Source of the DNA: Brucella cytisi
Lineage (GTDB): Bacteria > Pseudomonadota > Alphaproteobacteria > Rhizobiales > Rhizobiaceae
Length of the DNA stretch: 64,000 nucleotides
Reading direction: 5' to 3'
Assembly: GCA_012103075.1 (NCBI GenBank)
Contig: JAAVLQ010000002.1
Span: 1,009,001-1,073,000, forward strand
Shown: piece after piece, positions 1-11,352 of the stretch
Layout of the letters: each line of letters starts with the position of its first letter
How positions within the stretch are numbered: the first letter of the stretch is position 1
Program-made: the position numbers and the translations under genes
Notes under the pieces: model-generated
What the model saw: the letters and a program-made list of their open reading frames with translations, nothing else
Told to the model about the DNA's origin: nothing
Databases searched by the model: none

Positions 1-2
1 GT

Positions 3-1322
3 GCACCGGCACAGATCAACGTTCCCCGTGACTTCTGGACTCAGGTCATCGACGTCGACCTGCCACAGATCGTCCGGCTGGAACGCCCGAGCGGCGGACG
101 CGATGCCATTGCCGAGGCTGCAAAGCTTCTCACCAATGCGAAATTCCCGGTCATCCTTAACGGGGCCGGTGTCGTTATCGGCGGTGCGATCCCTGAATCC
201 ATCGCGCTTGCCGAAAGGCTCGATGCGCCGGTCTGCTGCGGCTATCAGCATAATGATGCCTTTCCCGGTACCCATCCACTGTCCGCCGGTCCACTCGGCT
301 ACAATGGCTCCAAGGCCGCGATGGAGCTGATCTCCGGGGCCGATGTGGTCCCGGCGCTCGGTACCCGTCTCAATCCGTTCTCGACCCTGCCCGGCTATGG
401 CATCGATTATTGGCCGAAGGATGCAAAGATCATTCAGGTCGACATCAATCCTGATCGTATCGGCCTCACCAAGAAGATATCGGTCGGCATTTGCGGCGAT
501 GCCGGGCAGGTTGCGCAGCAGATTCTCGACCAGATGGGAGCCAATGCGGGCAATGCCGGTCGCGACGAGCGCAAGCAGCTCATCCATCAGCGCAAATCCG
601 CCCGGTTGCAGCAGCTTTCCTCGATGGATCATGAGGATGACGATCCGGGCACGCATTGGAATGCCGGTGCGCGCGAGCGCGATAAGGACCGCATGTCGCC
701 GCGGCAGGCATGGCGTGCCATACAGGCTGGAATGCCGAAGAACGCCATCATGTCCACCGACATCGGCAATAACTGCGCCATCGGGAACGCCTATCCAAGC
801 TTCGAACACGGACGCAAATATCTGGCACCGGGCATGTTCGGCCCCTGCGGTTATGGCTTCCCGTCCATCGTCGGCGCCAAGATCGGCCAGCCTGACACGC
901 CAGTGGTCGGCTTTGCAGGCGACGGCGCGTTCGGCATATCCATGAACGAGATGACCTCCATCGGTCGCAAGGGCTGGCCTGCGATCACCATGGTCATCTT
1001 CCGCAACTATCAGTGGGGTGCCGAAAAGCGCAACACGACACTGTGGTACGACAACAACTTCGTCGGCACCGAGCTCAATCCGAACCTGAGCTACGCCGGT
1101 GGCGGATGGCTGCGGCCTGAAAGGCGTGACCGTCGATAGCCAGCAGGCGCTGACCGAAGCCTTGCAGACGGCAATCGACGAGCAGGCCAAGGGGTGACCA
1201 CCTTCATCGAAGTCGTGCTCAATCAGGAACTGGGCGAACCATTCCGCCGTGATGCGATGAAGAAGCCCGTTGTCGTGGCCGGCATCGACAAGGCCGACAT
1301 GTGCCAGCAAATGCCCGTCTGA
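3..1322 (+). CDS. xsc: Sulfoacetaldehyde acetyltransferase, 3' part
   Basis: This ThDP enzyme cleaves sulfoacetaldehyde with phosphate to acetyl phosphate and sulfite, the last step of taurine and related sulfonate dissimilation in the cytoplasm. About 440 of the roughly 590 family residues are present; the 5' end lies outside the window. The reading frame starts at base 3. The central domain (GAGVVIGGAIPES) and the ThDP-binding GDGAFGISMNEM segment near 920-960 are clear. Two frame changes occur near the 3' end, at about 1095-1105 and at 1190-1193, where a GGGG run appears to lack one G. After repair the protein continues to the TGA at 1320-1322. The pta gene downstream fits this role, since Pta converts the acetyl phosphate product to acetyl-CoA. 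Confidence 0.93.
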
Positions 1323-1341
1323 ACCAGTCCGTCAGTGATCA

Positions 1342-1368
1342 GGCCGGGAGCGCAACTCCCGGCCTTTT
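1342..1368 (+). terminator. Rho-independent terminator between xsc and pta
   Basis: A perfect 9-bp GC stem (GGCCGGGAG / CTCCCGGCC) with a 5-base loop is followed by TTTT. It sits 20 bases after the xsc stop and 14 bases before the pta start, so pta must depend on read-through or on its own initiation. Confidence 0.85.
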
Positions 1369-1382
1369 GAAGAGATTGCGCC

Positions 1383-2361
<979 letters not shown>

Positions 2362-2389
2362 AGGACATCGCGCCGCTATTCGCGAACCG

Positions 2390-4045
2390 CTAAGACTTCA
2401 GGAAGCGCGTAGCGATGCCGTTGAGAAACTGTGGCAGTACCGTGAAGGCATAGGGCGCGTAGACCCGCTCCAACCGCTGATGATACTCGCGGCCCCACGG
2501 GCCGATATTCACCACCGGATAGGAAAGTGCTTTCGGATTGGCGCGATCGATAAATTGAGCCGCTGGTGTGTTGGCCGCGATGACTTCACTATCCGTCGCG
2601 TCAGGAATATGACCGAAGAAGCTCATATCTGAAATACCGGCGAAGATTTCGCGATACCGGATCGTCGTTTCGAACTGGCGCTCCGCATCCGGGCGTGCGG
2701 TTTCCAGAGCTTCTGTAAAACGCTGTTCTTCGGCCGTTTCGACACCCATGCGAACGTGAGGATAGACGAGACTTCCGAAGCCGACAATGACCGTTGGGCC
2801 TGTAATGCGTGCCTCGGCAACCATGGCGTTGACGAGTTCCCGCGTGATAAGAAGCGGGTTATCGCTTCTTGAAATTTCAGCTTCCAGTGCCGCTATCCGT
2901 TCCAGTGCCGCATCACCACCAATACGCCGGACTTCGTCGCGCAACTCGGCCGTGGTCAGAATTCTGCCCTTGTGATTGGCATCTGCATCGCTGCCAACCA
3001 GCTTTGTAAAGCGCTCCGCCTCCACATTGAAGTGCGTGATTGCCCGATCCAGCGCCTCACCGACAATTGCCTTGAACCGCTGGAACAAAGCATCTGGCGA
3101 GACGGAATGGGTCAGCCAGTTGAAAGCAATCCACGTCCGTTCCGGCGTGGTCACTTCATAACCGCCGCGAAAATCCCGCGCTTCAAGGCAGATTGGAGGT
3201 GGCGAAACTTCGCCATCCGCCGTGTCGCAAAGGGCTGCATTGGCTTCCACCGCCCGCATGATTTCCGATGCAATGAGATGCGCGCTGACACCTTCAAACG
3301 GATAGCTCGCATGAGACGGCTGTCCGACCACAAAAGCAAAGGGAAGCTGCTTGCCGATTGTGCCCCGATAGATGGCTCGGCCTTCCGCACCGTCACCCTG
3401 ATCGCTCGTTGCGTCAAGATTGATACCGGCAACGATATCGAGGCCCCAGCGTTCGGCAAGTTCCGGCAACGCATCGCGCAGGCTGCGCATTCCTCGCGAA
3501 CCACGCTCTTCGTCAGGTGTCGCAAACAAAATCAGATTGCCTTCGCGATCTACCCGCTGCGAGAAATGTTCCAACGTTGCGATACCGGCTGCAACACCGC
3601 TTTTCATGTCGAGCATGCCCCGACCGGGAATGTAATTTCCGCTCTGGAAGTCGGCGAGCGCCTTTTCCTCGTTCGGTGCAAGCGGACGGCTGGTAAGATC
3701 GGCCAGAAGAGCTTCCAGCAAAGCATCCGGCTCGAAAGCAAGATGTTTCAGATCGCGATAATTTGCAGTTTCCACCACATCGAAGTGCCCCGCCAGAGCC
3801 GGGGTTCGTCGCCCGGCGCCGCGCACTACGGCGATAACATTCTTGGTCATCGGCGAGCCGTGACTGTCGATGACGGCAATATCGTCAGGGTTCTTTTGGA
3901 AATAGGGGATCTCGCGCAAAAGCTCAGCCAGCTTCAGCCCGAACGATGCCTCGTCAGGTGTTCCCGTTTCGCTCGGCCATCTCACCATGCGATAGGAGAG
4001 TTCTCGCACCCGTTCTGTCGGGTTCCATTCATTTGGGGATGCCAC
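2390..4045 (-). CDS. M20 family peptidase, RocB-like
   Basis: An uninterrupted 551-residue protein of the M20/M25/M40 metallopeptidase family, closest in layout to RocB-type arginine-utilisation proteins. The metal-site blocks GRGMLDMKSGVAAG (about residue 140) and ATPDEERGSRGMRSL (about 175) give the expected Asp and the Glu-Glu catalytic/bridging pair. It is longer than typical ArgE or DapE (about 400), as expected for RocB-like members. No signal peptide is seen, so it is probably cytoplasmic. It lies just downstream of, and co-directional with, a polar amino-acid importer, which suggests it hydrolyses an amide or peptide brought in by that system. The actual substrate cannot be read from the sequence. 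Confidence 0.85.
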   Translation of the reverse strand: MASPNEWNPTERVRELSYRMVRWPSETGTPDEASFGLKLAELLREIPYFQKNPDDIAVIDSHGSPMTKNVIAVVRGAGRRTPALAGHFDVVETANYRDLKHLAFEPDALLEALLADLTSRPLAPNEEKALADFQSGNYIPGRGMLDMKSGVAAGIATLEHFSQRVDREGNLILFATPDEERGSRGMRSLRDALPELAERWGLDIVAGINLDATSDQGDGAEGRAIYRGTIGKQLPFAFVVGQPSHASYPFEGVSAHLIASEIMRAVEANAALCDTADGEVSPPPICLEARDFRGGYEVTTPERTWIAFNWLTHSVSPDALFQRFKAIVGEALDRAITHFNVEAERFTKLVGSDADANHKGRILTTAELRDEVRRIGGDAALERIAALEAEISRSDNPLLITRELVNAMVAEARITGPTVIVGFGSLVYPHVRMGVETAEEQRFTEALETARPDAERQFETTIRYREIFAGISDMSFFGHIPDATDSEVIAANTPAAQFIDRANPKALSYPVVNIGPWGREYHQRLERVYAPYAFTVLPQFLNGIATRFLKS

Positions 4046-4128
4046 GGTTTTTCCTCGCTCAATAGTTCCCCGTCTCCGTGCCTTGGGGAAGGCACAGGCG
4101 GGTTTTCAAATCTGGTTTAAACGTCGAC

Positions 4129-4893
4129 TTACTGGTTGAGATGCTTTCGCAGGAACGCTCTCGTTCTTTCATTTTCCGGATTGGTGAAGATCACGTCCGG
4201 CTTGCCTTCTTCGACCACGACGCCCTTGTCCATGAACAGAACCTTGTCTGAAACTTCGGCGGCAAAACGCATTTCGTGGGTCACGATCAGCATGGTCATG
4301 TGTTCCTGCGCGAGCTGTTTCATGACCTGATTGACTTCCTCGACCAGTTCCGGATCGAGCGCAGAAGTCGCCTCGTCGAACAGCATGACTTTCGGCTGCA
4401 TCGCCAGTGCACGGGCAATAGCCACGCGCTGTTTCTGCCCGCCCGACAGACGCGACGGATACATTGACGCCTTATCGACAAGACCGACCTTCTTCAAAAG
4501 AGAAACGGCCAGCTCCTGCGCTTCCTGCTTGCTCTTGCCCTTCAACTTGATGGGTCCGAGTGTGATGTTTTCCATGACATTGAGATGCGGAAACAGATTG
4601 AAGTGCTGGAAAACCATGCCCATCTGCTGTCGCACGGCATTGATATGCCGCTCGAAAGAACGTCCGCTCAGCGACTGATTTACCTGCACGCCGTCCAGCA
4701 ATATCTGGCCTGAGTTGACCGTTTCCAGATGGTTGATGGAGCGCAGCAAAGTACTTTTGCCGGAACCGGACGGCCCGATAATGGCGATAATCTGGCCGCG
4801 TTCAACAGACAGGTTGATGCCCTTGAGAACTTCGAGCGCGCCATAAGACTTGTGGACGTCGCGCACTTCCACCATGGGTTTGCTGTTGCTCAT
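4129..4893 (-). CDS. Polar amino-acid ABC transporter, ATP-binding protein
   Basis: A complete 254-residue GlnQ/HisP-type ATPase. Walker A is GPSGSGKST, the Q-loop region [18 protein letters not shown] is diagnostic of polar amino-acid importers, the signature is [17 protein letters not shown], and Walker B is [14 protein letters not shown]. It overlaps the upstream permease gene by four bases (ATGA type), so the two are translationally coupled. It is the last gene of a binding protein - permease - permease - ATPase operon. Confidence 0.95.
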   Translation of the reverse strand: MSNSKPMVEVRDVHKSYGALEVLKGINLSVERGQIIAIIGPSGSGKSTLLRSINHLETVNSGQILLDGVQVNQSLSGRSFERHINAVRQQMGMVFQHFNLFPHLNVMENITLGPIKLKGKSKQEAQELAVSLLKKVGLVDKASMYPSRLSGGQKQRVAIARALAMQPKVMLFDEATSALDPELVEEVNQVMKQLAQEHMTMLIVTHEMRFAAEVSDKVLFMDKGVVVEEGKPDVIFTNPENERTRAFLRKHLNQ

Positions 4894-5546
4894 CGGTAAG
4901 CCTCGACTTTCTTTTCCATCCAGTGCAATCCGGCTTCCGTGATGAGATTGAGTACGTAGAAGATCACTGCGGCAGTGATGTAGAATTCAAACGGGCTGTA
5001 GGTTTCGCTGATCGCCTGCTGCGAAGCGTGAACCAACTCGGTAATACCGATTACCGACACGAGCGCCGTGTCCTTCAAAAGCGCAATCAGATTGTTGCCC
5101 ACCTGTGGCAACGCATTGCGGACGGCCTGCGGCACGATGATGTAGCGCAGCGTCTGACCGCTGCCGAAACCCAGCGAACGGGCACCTTCATTCTGCCCCG
5201 GATCGACAGTCAGGATCGCGGTGCGGAAGATATCCGAATTATAGACCGCAAAATGCAGGCCAAGGCCGATGATGCCAGTCCATACGGCTGGAATGTTGAT
5301 GCCGATCTGCGACAGGCCGTAATAGAGCAGGAACAGCTGCAGAAGCAGCGGCGTGCCCATGAACAGCCAGATGAAGAAACGGACAGGGTAACGCACCAGC
5401 CAGTTGCCATAGAGAACGAGCAAGGCAAAAGCGATACCGCCGAAGAAGCTGACGATGGATGAGGACACGGCGATGATGAGCGTCCACCAGATGCCGGTCA
5501 TCAGAAGTTCAGTATAGGGCGGGACGATAGAGAAATCGAGTTGCAT
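4890..5546 (-). CDS. Polar amino-acid ABC transporter, permease 2
   Basis: A 218-residue HisM/HisQ-type inner-membrane permease with about five membrane segments and the ATPase-contact EAA loop ([21 protein letters not shown], about residues 140-160). The frame is intact. It starts 11 bases after the preceding permease and overlaps the ATPase gene. Together with the other permease it should form the heterodimeric translocation channel. Solute specificity is not evident from the sequence. Confidence 0.93.
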   Translation of the reverse strand: MQLDFSIVPPYTELLMTGIWWTLIIAVSSSIVSFFGGIAFALLVLYGNWLVRYPVRFFIWLFMGTPLLLQLFLLYYGLSQIGINIPAVWTGIIGLGLHFAVYNSDIFRTAILTVDPGQNEGARSLGFGSGQTLRYIIVPQAVRNALPQVGNNLIALLKDTALVSVIGITELVHASQQAISETYSPFEFYITAAVIFYVLNLITEAGLHWMEKKVEAYR

Positions 5547-5557
5547 GGGATCACCGC

Positions 5558-6204
5558 CTATTTGAGTGCATAGCGGGCTTCGAGGAAATCGACGAAGCGT
5601 GCAACGATATAAATGAGGACCATGTAGATGGCCGCGGCGATGCCGAAGATTTCAAACGGACGATAGGTCGAGCCGATGAAACGTTGAGCCGTGTAAGTCA
5701 GTTCGACCACGGAAATCGCGGAAACGAGAGCAGACCCCTTGATCAGCATGACTGTATTGACACCGAGCGAACGGATCATGAGCCGCGCTGCCTGCGGCAA
5801 CACCACAAAGCGCATCGACTGTCCGTTGCTGAAGCCAATGGAACGGGCGGCTTCGTTCTGCCCGGTATCGACCGTCAGAATGGCGCCTCGCATTGCTTCG
5901 GCGTAATATGCGCCGATATTAAGACCGAGACCGATGGCACCGGCTGCAAACGGCTCAAGATTGATGCCGATCTGTGGGCCGCCGAAATAGAGAACGAAAA
6001 GCTGCAGAAGGCATGGTGTGCCGCGAAAAACGCTGACATAGGCCGTACCGATAAAACGCAACGGCCAGAAACGCGATAGTTTTGCAGATGTGGCAAGCGC
6101 ACCGACGCTCAACCCGATCAAAATGGCAAGCGCCGATATTTCGACGGTAACCGGGCGGCCTCCAAAAAATATGGAAAGACCTCCACCATCAAAGAGAAGT
6201 TCAT
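5558..6204 (-). CDS. Polar amino-acid ABC transporter, permease 1
   Basis: A HisM/HisQ-type permease of about 215 residues with the EAA loop (ARSIGFSNGQSMRFVVLPQA). The longest open frame begins further upstream, at 6259, with sequence unlike any permease N-terminus. An ATG at 6204 preceded by AGGGGAG gives the expected short N-terminus MNFS, joined to the permease frame if one T is restored in the TTT run at about 6191-6194. I take 6204 as the true start and the longer frame as an artefact of that indel. Confidence 0.88.
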
Positions 6205-6249
6205 TATCTCCCCTTTCCTGTCTGGAAAACCAAGCCGGAAAGAAATGTT

Positions 6250-6281
6250 GCCGGGACAATTGCGTTAATAGTTGTCCCGGC
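6250..6281 (-). terminator. Intercistronic hairpin after the binding-protein gene
   Basis: A perfect 10-bp stem (GCCGGGACAA / TTGTCCCGGC) with a 12-base loop lies between the binding-protein stop and the first permease, with no clear T tract. In amino-acid ABC operons such hairpins usually stabilise or attenuate the message so that more binding protein than permease is made. That role is inferred. Confidence 0.65.
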
Positions 6282-6297
6282 TCGGGGTTTCATGCGG

Positions 6298-7073
6298 TTA
6301 GCGGATGTCGCGACCGATCCACTTGGTCGAGATTTTCTCGTAGGTGCCGTCCGCTTTCATGTCGTCGAGAGCCTTGTTGATCGCATCCTTAAGCTCAGGG
6401 TTACCCTTGCGCAGAGCGATGCCGACATTGTCGACGCCCTGAAGTTCAGGCGTATCGAGCTGACGAACCTTTTCGCCGCTTTCCTTGATGGCGATCAGGA
6501 TCGGAATGTCATCCGATGCAATGGCGTCCACGCGACCTGAACGAAGCTCAAGCAGCAGTTCCGGGATGCCCTTATAGGTACGGACGGTCCAGCCGCCCTG
6601 CTCGCGCGCCCACTTGTCGCTGGTTTCGCCAAGCGTCACGGCAATGGTCTTGCCACGTTTCAGTTCGTCCATGGACTTCACCGGCGAGGCTTCCGTCACG
6701 AAAATTCCACGGCCACCGCGATAGTAAGGGCCTGCGAAATCGACAGCCTTTTCGCGTTCCGGCGTGATGCTCATGCTGCCGACGACCACATCGAACTTGC
6801 CTGCGCGCAGGCCTGCAATGATGCCGTCGAAAGCGGTGGTCACGACAACCGGCTTTACATCAAGGCGCTTGGCAATTTCGGTGCCGATATCGACGTCGAA
6901 ACCGACCACCGGTTCTGACCATCAACAAAACTGAATGGCGGGAAAACACCGCTCATGCCGATGCGCAATTCGCCGCTTTGCTTGACCTTTTCGAGGTCGT
7001 CCGCATGAGCAGGAGCGAGCATCATCAGCGCGCCGACGCCAGCGGCAATGAGCGAAGACAGAAGGGTTTTCAT
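6298..7073 (-). CDS. Amino-acid ABC transporter, periplasmic binding protein
   Basis: An SBP_bac_3 family solute-binding protein of about 258 residues. The N-terminus MKTLLSSLIAAGVGALMMLA...AHA is a signal peptide with likely cleavage after AHA, followed by the family start LEKVKQSGELRIGMSG. Conserved features include GFDVDIGTEIAKRL and PYYRGGRGIFV. One frameshift at about 6909-6912 (CCGG lacking one G relative to CCGGG) separates the first 57 residues from the rest. It is the first gene of the importer operon and is transcribed divergently from an Lrp-type regulator. Confidence 0.93.
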
Positions 7074-7346
7074 TTCATTTTTCTCCTAAGTGATCGTGTC
7101 GCGATCATGGGCGATGCCTGTTCCGAGCGCCCGGCTGGACGCATCTTTCCAGATCGTCGACGCCCGACGGGCGACGGCAAATTTCTTGGGAAAACAGATT
7201 CGGAACAGGCAAGAACGATATGCTCTGGTTACCCGGGAGCGGGAGAAAGAAAAGCCCCATCGATCCACCTCCGAAATTCCCTTGCCGGTTGCGTTGCTTG
7301 CTTATCCGACTTGTTTGTTTTCAAGCACGCTAACGGAGCAAAGGAT

Positions 7347-7420
7347 CAACGAAAACGTCAATTCTGTATAGAAATGTCCAACAATCTGCGATAAACGCAA
7401 TCAAACCGACGAAATCGTCA
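7347..7420. promoter_or_regulatory. Two copies of a 14-base motif in the Lrp/ABC divergent region
   Basis: The divergent region 7074-7435 contains CAACGAAAACGTCA at 7347-7360 and CGACGAAATCGTCA at 7407-7420, which agree at 12 of 14 bases. They are spaced 60 bp start to start, and the second includes the inverted repeat GACGA-AA-TCGTC. The position next to an Lrp-family gene suggests operator sites, by inference. Nothing else recognisable was found in this 360-base gap. Confidence 0.45.
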
Positions 7421-7435
7421 AATGGCGGTGTGGTG

Positions 7436-7850
7436 ATGGATGATCTGGATCAACGATTAATATCTGAACTGCGCATCAATGCGCGTGCGTCCATTCCGAC
7501 TCGCCAGCATTTTGGGTGTGGCGCGGGGCACGATCCAAAGCCGGATGGAACGCCTGATCGCATCAGGCGTCATTGCAGGCTTTACAGTCAGATTGAAGGA
7601 TCATGGTGCCACCGACATGATCCGCGGCATCATGATGATCGAATTGACCGGGAGAAACATCAAAAGCGTGATAGCGACTTTACGCAAGAACCCCGGCTTT
7701 TCGGCGGTGAACACCACGAATGGTACGTGGGACCTGATCGCCGAGATCGAAGTCCCCAACATGAATGAATTTCACCGGCTGGTAACAGGTATCCGCGCCA
7801 TGGACGGGATCGCGAAATCCGAGACACACATCTTTCTCGGACCCGCCTGA
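7436..7850 (+). CDS. Lrp/AsnC family transcriptional regulator
   Basis: A regulator of about 138 residues. The N-terminal winged helix begins MDDLDQRLISELRINARAS, then continues in another frame as LASILGVARGTIQSRMERLIASGVI, followed by the ligand-binding RAM domain (NTTNGTWDLIAEIEV) to the TGA at 7848-7850. The frame changes at about 7497-7503, where CTCTCG seems reduced to CTCG (two bases). It is divergent from the amino-acid ABC operon, so it probably controls that operon in response to an amino acid. Confidence 0.88.
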
Positions 7851-7862
7851 ACCTTCGGCTGC

Positions 7863-8525
7863 CTATTCCGCCGCTTCAGCCACATAACCGAACTGCATGA
7901 TGGCATCCGGCGCAGCAACACCCGGCAGAATACGACCGTCATCCACCGGCGCGCCCATCTGGGTGGTCATGGGAATGACGCCTGCCCAAATTGGCAGGGC
8001 ATAATCGGCATCGTCATCCTTCGGCGGACCGGAACGAACCTTTGCTGACGCTTCATTCAGTTCCAGTTCCAGAAGCATGGTGGCCTTCAGCTCCTTTGCC
8101 ATCATCGGCCGCAGGCCTTCCCAGCGCCCCGGAAAAAGGCCGTTTACGAAGCTGCGCAAGTGATGTTGCTTCACCGCGATGTCCGAAACTTTGCGCGCTG
8201 TCCCGAAAGCCATGACCGAACGGTAATTGCAGGAGTGATGAAACGCCGAGCGAGCGAGAACCAGCCCGTCGAGCAACGTAAAGCTTACGCACACTTCTGC
8301 TTCGTCGCAACTTTCCAGCATACGACTGGCGGATGATCCGTGCCAGTAAATGAAATCGCCTTCACGCCAGACCAGCGTAGGCGTGACATAGGGCGTTCCG
8401 TTGAACACATAGGCCACATGCGCCAGAGGCTGCGCATCGATGATTGCGTGAACCGTGGCTGCGTCATAGGCACCGCGCTCATGCAAGCGTTTTACACGGC
8501 TGCGTTCAGAAGGGGCTGTCGTCAT
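7863..8525 (-). CDS. Pyridoxamine 5'-phosphate oxidase family protein
   Basis: A 220-residue split-barrel FMN-binding family protein. The reading frame is open upstream to 8696, but the ATG at 8525 with GGAGAAAA about 6 bases before it gives the usual N-terminus MTTAPSERSRVKRLHERGAYD, so I chose that start. Conserved blocks are AHVAYVFNGTPYVTPTLVWREGD and YWHGSSASRM. Family members of this type (often called PPOX or Nim-like) bind flavin, but many have no proven PNP oxidase activity. It is divergent from a MocR regulator, a common pairing. Confidence 0.85.
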   Translation of the reverse strand: MTTAPSERSRVKRLHERGAYDAATVHAIIDAQPLAHVAYVFNGTPYVTPTLVWREGDFIYWHGSSASRMLESCDEAEVCVSFTLLDGLVLARSAFHHSCNYRSVMAFGTARKVSDIAVKQHHLRSFVNGLFPGRWEGLRPMMAKELKATMLLELELNEASAKVRSGPPKDDDADYALPIWAGVIPMTTQMGAPVDDGRILPGVAAPDAIMQFGYVAEAAE

Positions 8526-8566
8526 GGGCGATTTTTCTCCTTTATATTCGGCCAAACTGCCGTCAT

Positions 8567-8590
8567 AGTGGCTTTGAGAAAATAGCCACT
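8567..8590. promoter_or_regulatory. Candidate MocR operator
   Basis: An inverted repeat AGTGGCT - 10 bases - AGCCACT lies 17 bases before the MocR gene start and 42 bases before the PPOX start. The same bases also read as a near direct repeat (ATAGTGGCT, ATAGCCACT). MocR proteins commonly bind repeated half sites in such divergent promoters. Confidence 0.55.
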
Positions 8591-8606
8591 TTAAGAGAAT
8601 AATATA

Positions 8607-10029
8607 ATGCCAATTTCGAATACACTTCCAGAATTCGGGATTGATCGCTCCAGCGATGTCTCGCTGACCGCCCAACTGGTTGATCAGATAAGACAAGCGG
8701 TTTTAGCCGGACGCCTGAAACCCGATTCAAGATTGCCGTCTACCCGCGCCTTATCTCTGGAACTTGGCCTGTCACGAACAACCGTTCTCGCGGCATTCGA
8801 CCAGTTGATTGCCGAGGGCTATCTCGAAGGACGTCAAGGTTCCGGAACCCATGTCACCGCCGAACTTCCCGACACCAGCCTGACAGTCGACCATGCGCCC
8901 CTCGACGCGATAGTCCAGCCGCAGTTACATCACGAGGAAGCCAAACCTTTTCATCTTGGTGTATTTGATAGTGATCATTTCCCACACGACGAGTGGGGGA
9001 AGCTGCTCGGGCGCATCTGGCGCAACCCATCCCCTGAGCTGCTAAGCAGTGACGATGTGTTCGGCTTTCATCTTTTGCGATCTTCACTGGCCCGTCATTT
9101 GCACGAGTGGCGCGGGATGATTGTGTCACCAGAGCAGATTATCATTACCGGCGGCAGCGCAGACGCTCTTTCCCTCATTCGGGAGGCCCTGTTTGTACCG
9201 GGTGACAGACTGTGGATGGAGGAACCGGGCTATCCGCCCGCGCGCAAGATCCTTGGCGTCAATGGCCTCGACATCATTCCCGTCCCCATTGATGGCGGAG
9301 GCCTCGATGTTTCGACCGCGCGAGACAAGGCCAACAATGCGCGTGGAGCGTTTGTCACACCGGCACGGCACCACCCGACAGGCGTGACCATGCCATTAGG
9401 GCGCCGTCTGGAGCTGCTTGCCCGGGCAGGGAACGCGACGCCATCATCATCGAGGACGATTATGACAGCGAGCACCGTTATGTCGGCCAGCCATTGCCAT
9501 CCCTGATGTCGCTTGATCCAGATCGCATCCTTTATATCGGAAGTTTCTCCAAGGTCTTTTCGCCACTCCTGCGGCTCGGTTTTCTGATTGTACCGTCGCA
9601 CATGACCACTCGATTCAGGGCGCTGCGACAAACCTTATTCCCAGCGCCATCGCCCTTGGCCCAACCGGCATTGGCCAGTTTTATCGAAACGGGAGCCTTT
9701 GCACAGCACATCAGGCGCATGCGGCGCATACATGCATCGCGGCGGCGTAAACTGATTGCAGCGCTCGCTCCCGGAGATCCGACGTTTTTTTTCGAATTGA
9801 AGCCCCTCCTGCCGGGCTTTCATTGCTGCTGGCTTTGCCAGACGGGAAAAGCGATACGCGCCTTGCCACTATTCTTGCAGATGCTGGTATCGAGGCTCAT
9901 CCGCTATCAACGCTCTATACAAAACTGACGCCACGTCAGGGGCTTATCCTCGGATTCTCAGGATTTGATGAAACTGCATTGGAGAATTCGGCAACAGCGC
10001 TGATAAAAATTCTCGAACAATCGAATTAG
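8607..10029 (+). CDS. MocR (GntR/aminotransferase) family regulator, PdxR-like
   Basis: A fusion of an N-terminal GntR winged helix (SLTAQLVDQIRQAVLAGRL, SRLPSTRALSLELGLSRTTV) with a fold-type I aminotransferase domain (ITGGSADALSLIREAL; EDDYDSEHRY; the predicted PLP lysine in YIGSFSKVFSPLLRLGF), about 473 residues. Two frameshifts fall in homopolymers: one G missing at about 9428-9433, and one C missing from the CCCC run at about 9803-9806. The last 70 residues run to the TAG at 10027-10029. By family it would sense PLP or an amine, and its nearest target should be the divergent PPOX gene. Confidence 0.88.
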
Positions 10030-10112
10030 AGAATGTGCATTAGCAATTTCGTAAACTTTGGATTCAGCATTTCCCGGTAAGCTTTGATTAGCAATTAGCT
10101 CGGAGGAGCGCG

Positions 10113-11213
10113 TTGCAGCCCATTTGTTTTGCGTTACGGGTGCTCATGCGTTCTTCGGTTGTATCAGTCATTGCCCTTGCCTGCGCCGCTTTGACGGGCT
10201 GTACGTCAAGTTCGGGCATCGACAGCATTATGCTCCAGTCGAAGACATCGGCTGAGACCACAAGTTCGGTGGCTCGCCCGGTTCCGCCCGCCCCTTGAGC
10301 GAAATGGCGAGCGCACTTCAGCCGATGCCAGCTGCTGAACAGGAAGAAGTTCTAGCTTGGGCCGGCCCCATTCCGGATGCGGGTCCGTTCAAGGCCGAGC
10401 CGCCTGCTCCCGTTACACCGCAACCGCAGTTGCAGGAACGCCCCCGTGCGCGCATCTCTGTTCCAAAGCCGGAAGTCGCAGCCTATCCGCCGGTGCGCCT
10501 CGCACCACAGGAACGATCGAAAGTCTACAGCCACCGCTTTCGTGATGCGAAACCAATCAATTTTGGACGCTCATCGCCGCGCAAGCTGGCAGTGCACGGT
10601 GTGGACGTCTCCCGCTGGCAGGGTGATATCGATTGGGTGAGACTGCGCACGCAAGGTGCAAACTTCGCCTATATCAAGGCGACCGACGGCGGCGACCACC
10701 TCGATCCCATGTTCCGCAAGAACTGGCGCGAAGCGAAAGCAGCGGGCATCAAACGCGGCGCATACCACTTTTTTCTACTGGTGCCGCGTGGCAAGCCAGC
10801 AGGCCGATTGGTTCATCCGCAATGTTCCAAAGGAAGCCGATGCGCTTCCACCTGTCATCGACGTAGAATGGAACGGCGATTCCTCCTGCAAGCGTCGGCC
10901 TTCTCCGGCGCAGGTGCGGGAAAAGATGCAGGTCTTCATGGACAGGCTGGAGCAGCATTATGGCAAGCGGCCAATCATCTATACAGCTCCGGACTTCTAT
11001 GACGATAACCTGAAAGGTGCCTTCACCAACTATCCATTCTGGCTGCGTGCCGTTGCCCAGCATCCGTCGAAGGTCTATCCGGGTCGCCCATGGACCTTCT
11101 GGCAGTATTCTGGGTCGGGTCTGTCGCAGGGTGTGAACGGTAAGATTGACCTGAACGTTTTCCACGGCTCAGAGGACGACTGGCACAGATGGCTGGCGCG
11201 TGCCGCCAGCTAA
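10113..11213 (+). CDS. Glycoside hydrolase family 25 lipoprotein (lysozyme-like)
   Basis: A secreted muramidase-type protein of about 365 residues. A TTG at 10113 or the ATG at 10146 starts a lipoprotein signal (SVVSVIALACAALTGC). A Pro-rich linker of about 100 residues follows, then the GH25 domain: HGVDVSRWQGDIDWVRL holds the catalytic Asp, with FAYIKATDGGDHLDPMF, PPVIDVEWNGD and FWQYSGSG. Two frameshifts are needed: about 10283-10288 (CCCC lacking one C) and about 10768-10775 (T run with one extra T). It probably trims peptidoglycan from the periplasmic side. Confidence 0.9.
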
Positions 11214-11221
11214 ACAGCGAG

Positions 11222-11242
11222 AAACTGGCCAGAAGCCAGTTT
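11222..11242 (+). terminator. Hairpin after the GH25 gene
   Basis: AAACTGGC - CAGAA - GCCAGTTT forms an 8-bp stem nine bases after the GH25 stop codon. A second perfect stem (CCCGGCATG / CATGCCGGG, 11290-11316) follows before the MFS gene. Either or both may terminate or stabilise the upstream message. Confidence 0.6.
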
Positions 11243-11352
11243 GGATGTTATGAAGTTATATCAGGGATAACCGAAGCTTTGCCTCGAAACCCGGCATGCA
11301 ATATCGCCATGCCGGGCCATTTGCTGCCCGCATGGTGTTACCATGAAAGGGA

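Noticed and set aside
2972..4120. A 382-codon open frame on the plus strand
   Set aside because: It is antisense to the intact RocB-like peptidase gene, has no recognisable domain, and its composition is that of a shadow frame.
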